Below are positions 62,846-64,000 of a DNA stretch of 64,000 nt, piece by piece. The stretch comes from Acanthococcus lagerstroemiae (taxonomy: Eukaryota > Arthropoda > Insecta > Hemiptera > Eriococcidae). Location of the stretch: positions 24,981,626 through 25,045,625 of the forward strand of contig CM063110.1 in NCBI GenBank assembly GCA_031841125.1. The letters are read 5' to 3'. Made by a program: the position numbers and the translations under genes. A model generated the notes under the pieces. The model was not told the origin of the DNA. It was given only the letters and a program-made list of their open reading frames with translations, and did no database searches. The stretch's first letter is position 1. Each line of letters starts with the position of its first letter.

Positions 62846-63320
62846 TCTCCTGGGGGGGTACTCGAGATGAAAATGTTTTGTGTAGAAGACATATTTGTAC
62901 TAATAGTACTCGCTGCAGGCAGGCAGGTATAATATTATCATGCCCCCAGCCCCTCGTAGCTTCCTTCAGGGAGGTGTTGTGGTTGAAAACGTTTAGCACA
63001 CTTCATCTTTTAATTTTTGTATGCCTGAACTAACAACTATTAAATTAATTTCATCATTAGGATCTAAATAAGAAAAACCTCAAGGGGCAGGGGCAAGGTA
63101 GTTAGCACAGTACTGAATGTAACAATTTGCATGAAACATTTCCCTGCTGCATTACACAAATCATATCAAGCTACAGCTACTACATCGAGGAGAAGTTCTA
63201 AGGGGCTGAGAGCATTATGATATCATTGCTATCCGCAGAGAGTACCAATAACTAATCCGTACAAATGTATACAGCATACAAATCATTTTTATGTGCAGCA
63301 CCTCCCCAAGAGAAGCCGCG

Positions 63321-63828
63321 AGTGGCCGGGGTCAAGTTGGTGTCAAAATGTGTGAAATGAAAAATCAGCACTTCTTTGCTCTAGATTTCTTACAAAATTT
63401 TCTCCGTTTTTCTCTATCTCTCACCGTTCTCGAGATATTCGCCATTTTCCGGAAAATTTTGCATTTTTTCTTCCAGGTTTTGAAAAAACAAGTGGAAAAA
63501 GGACCAATTTTGAATTTGCATGTTCTATGAGTTGCATACCTGACTACTGGTAGGCACAACTCATTCTTTTCAAAAAATAAATAATTTTTCCTGCGAGTAG
63601 TGCGTTATGCAACTTAAGTAACATCCATCTTCGAAATTGGTTCTTTTACACAAATTTTTCGTAAGGTTTGAGAAAAATTCCAAAATTTCCCGGAAAATTG
63701 CGAATATCTCGAGAACGGTGAGAGATAGAGAAAAACGGAGAAAATTTTGTAAGAAATCTAAGGCAAAGAAGTGCTGATTTTTCATTTCCTACATTTTGAC
63801 ACCAACTTGACCCCGGCCCCTTGGGGCT
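63321..63828. repeat. about 500-bp foldback within the tandem unit, copy 2
   Basis: Same structure as 62338-62845, shifted by 983 bp and almost identical. Confidence 0.85.
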
Positions 63829-64000
63829 TCTCCTGGGGGGGTACTCGAGATGAAAATGTTTTGTGTAGAAGACATATTTGTACTAATAGTACTCGCTGCA
63901 GGCAGGCAGGTATAATATTATCATGCCCCCAGCCCCTCGTAGCTTCCTTCAGGGAGGTGTTGTGGTTGAAAACGTTTAGCACCCTTCATCTTTTAATTTT

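Larger units (their letters stand above)
62330..64000 (+). repeat. tandem duplication, 983-bp period, continuing past the window
   Basis: 62330-63017 and 63313-64000 are nearly identical. I saw only a few differences, for example one base in CCAATTTCGA versus CCAATTTTGA and one near 62999/63982. Sequence between the copies is less alike, and a more diverged related block (CCCCCAGCCCC, then GGAGGGAAAC) occurs near 62085. This looks like the start of a satellite-like array. Confidence 0.9.

Noticed and set aside
62224..63785. Similar peptides (MKNQHFFALDFLQ...) on both strands, twice
   Set aside because: They follow from the palindromic foldback and its tandem copy, not from conserved coding.

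Overview
This is a 64-kb piece of a eukaryotic, AT-rich, intron-dominated animal genome, almost certainly an insect. The only host gene I can support is a Roundabout-type axon-guidance receptor (robo1-like) on the + strand. Its large introns are packed with decayed non-LTR retrotransposons (Jockey-, RTE- and R1-like) and short hAT-like terminal-inverted-repeat elements. I cannot name the species; the order is uncertain. One 500-N placeholder gap lies at 33927-34426.

Gene layout. Sixteen coding exons can be chained from 8667 to 59080 with GT/AG junctions and matching phases. Together they give 3,320 nt, or 1,106 residues counting a first split codon. They encode, in order, Ig2, Ig3, Ig4, Ig5, three FN3 domains, one transmembrane helix and a cytoplasmic tail. 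The tail has the CC0 (DYAEVD), CC1 (PTPYATT) and a modified CC2 (PPPEEHPPP) motif, and a Cys-rich C terminus. The signal peptide and Ig1 are not in the window and should lie upstream. In this protein family the Ig domains bind Slit at the growth-cone surface, and the tail recruits Abl, Enabled and Rho-GTPase regulators. The stretch 59081-61260 is probably 3' UTR.

Intron layout. The intron before exon 8667 holds a possible single-copy regulatory stretch (about 600-1260), a 631-bp inverted-repeat element, and a Jockey element broken by an RTE insertion with an 11-bp target duplication. A head-to-head minus-strand Jockey/CR1-like relic follows. The 15-kb intron 8821-23810 contains an R1-like relic on the minus strand, a hAT-like element with ATCGATTAAT repeats, and low-complexity and tandem repeats. 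The intron 23942-29158 contains an RTE relic split by a 3.8-kb hAT-like element, which itself holds a 645-bp hAT-like element. The RTE coding relic runs right up to the splice acceptor of the Ig3 exon. Later introns carry six copies of one roughly 200-380-bp repeat family (33.1-49.2 kb) and several small MITEs. The window ends in a 983-bp tandem duplication of a unit containing a long foldback.

Most notable points: the Ig3 acceptor that looks transposon-derived; the nested insertions with legible target duplications; a 78-bp stop-free intron between Ig4 and Ig5; separation of the CC2 halves by about 53 residues; a 64-nt near-perfect hairpin whose two mismatches are G-U pairs on the minus strand; and the terminal foldback duplication. 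Comparisons to Drosophila Robo are from memory; no database search was run.
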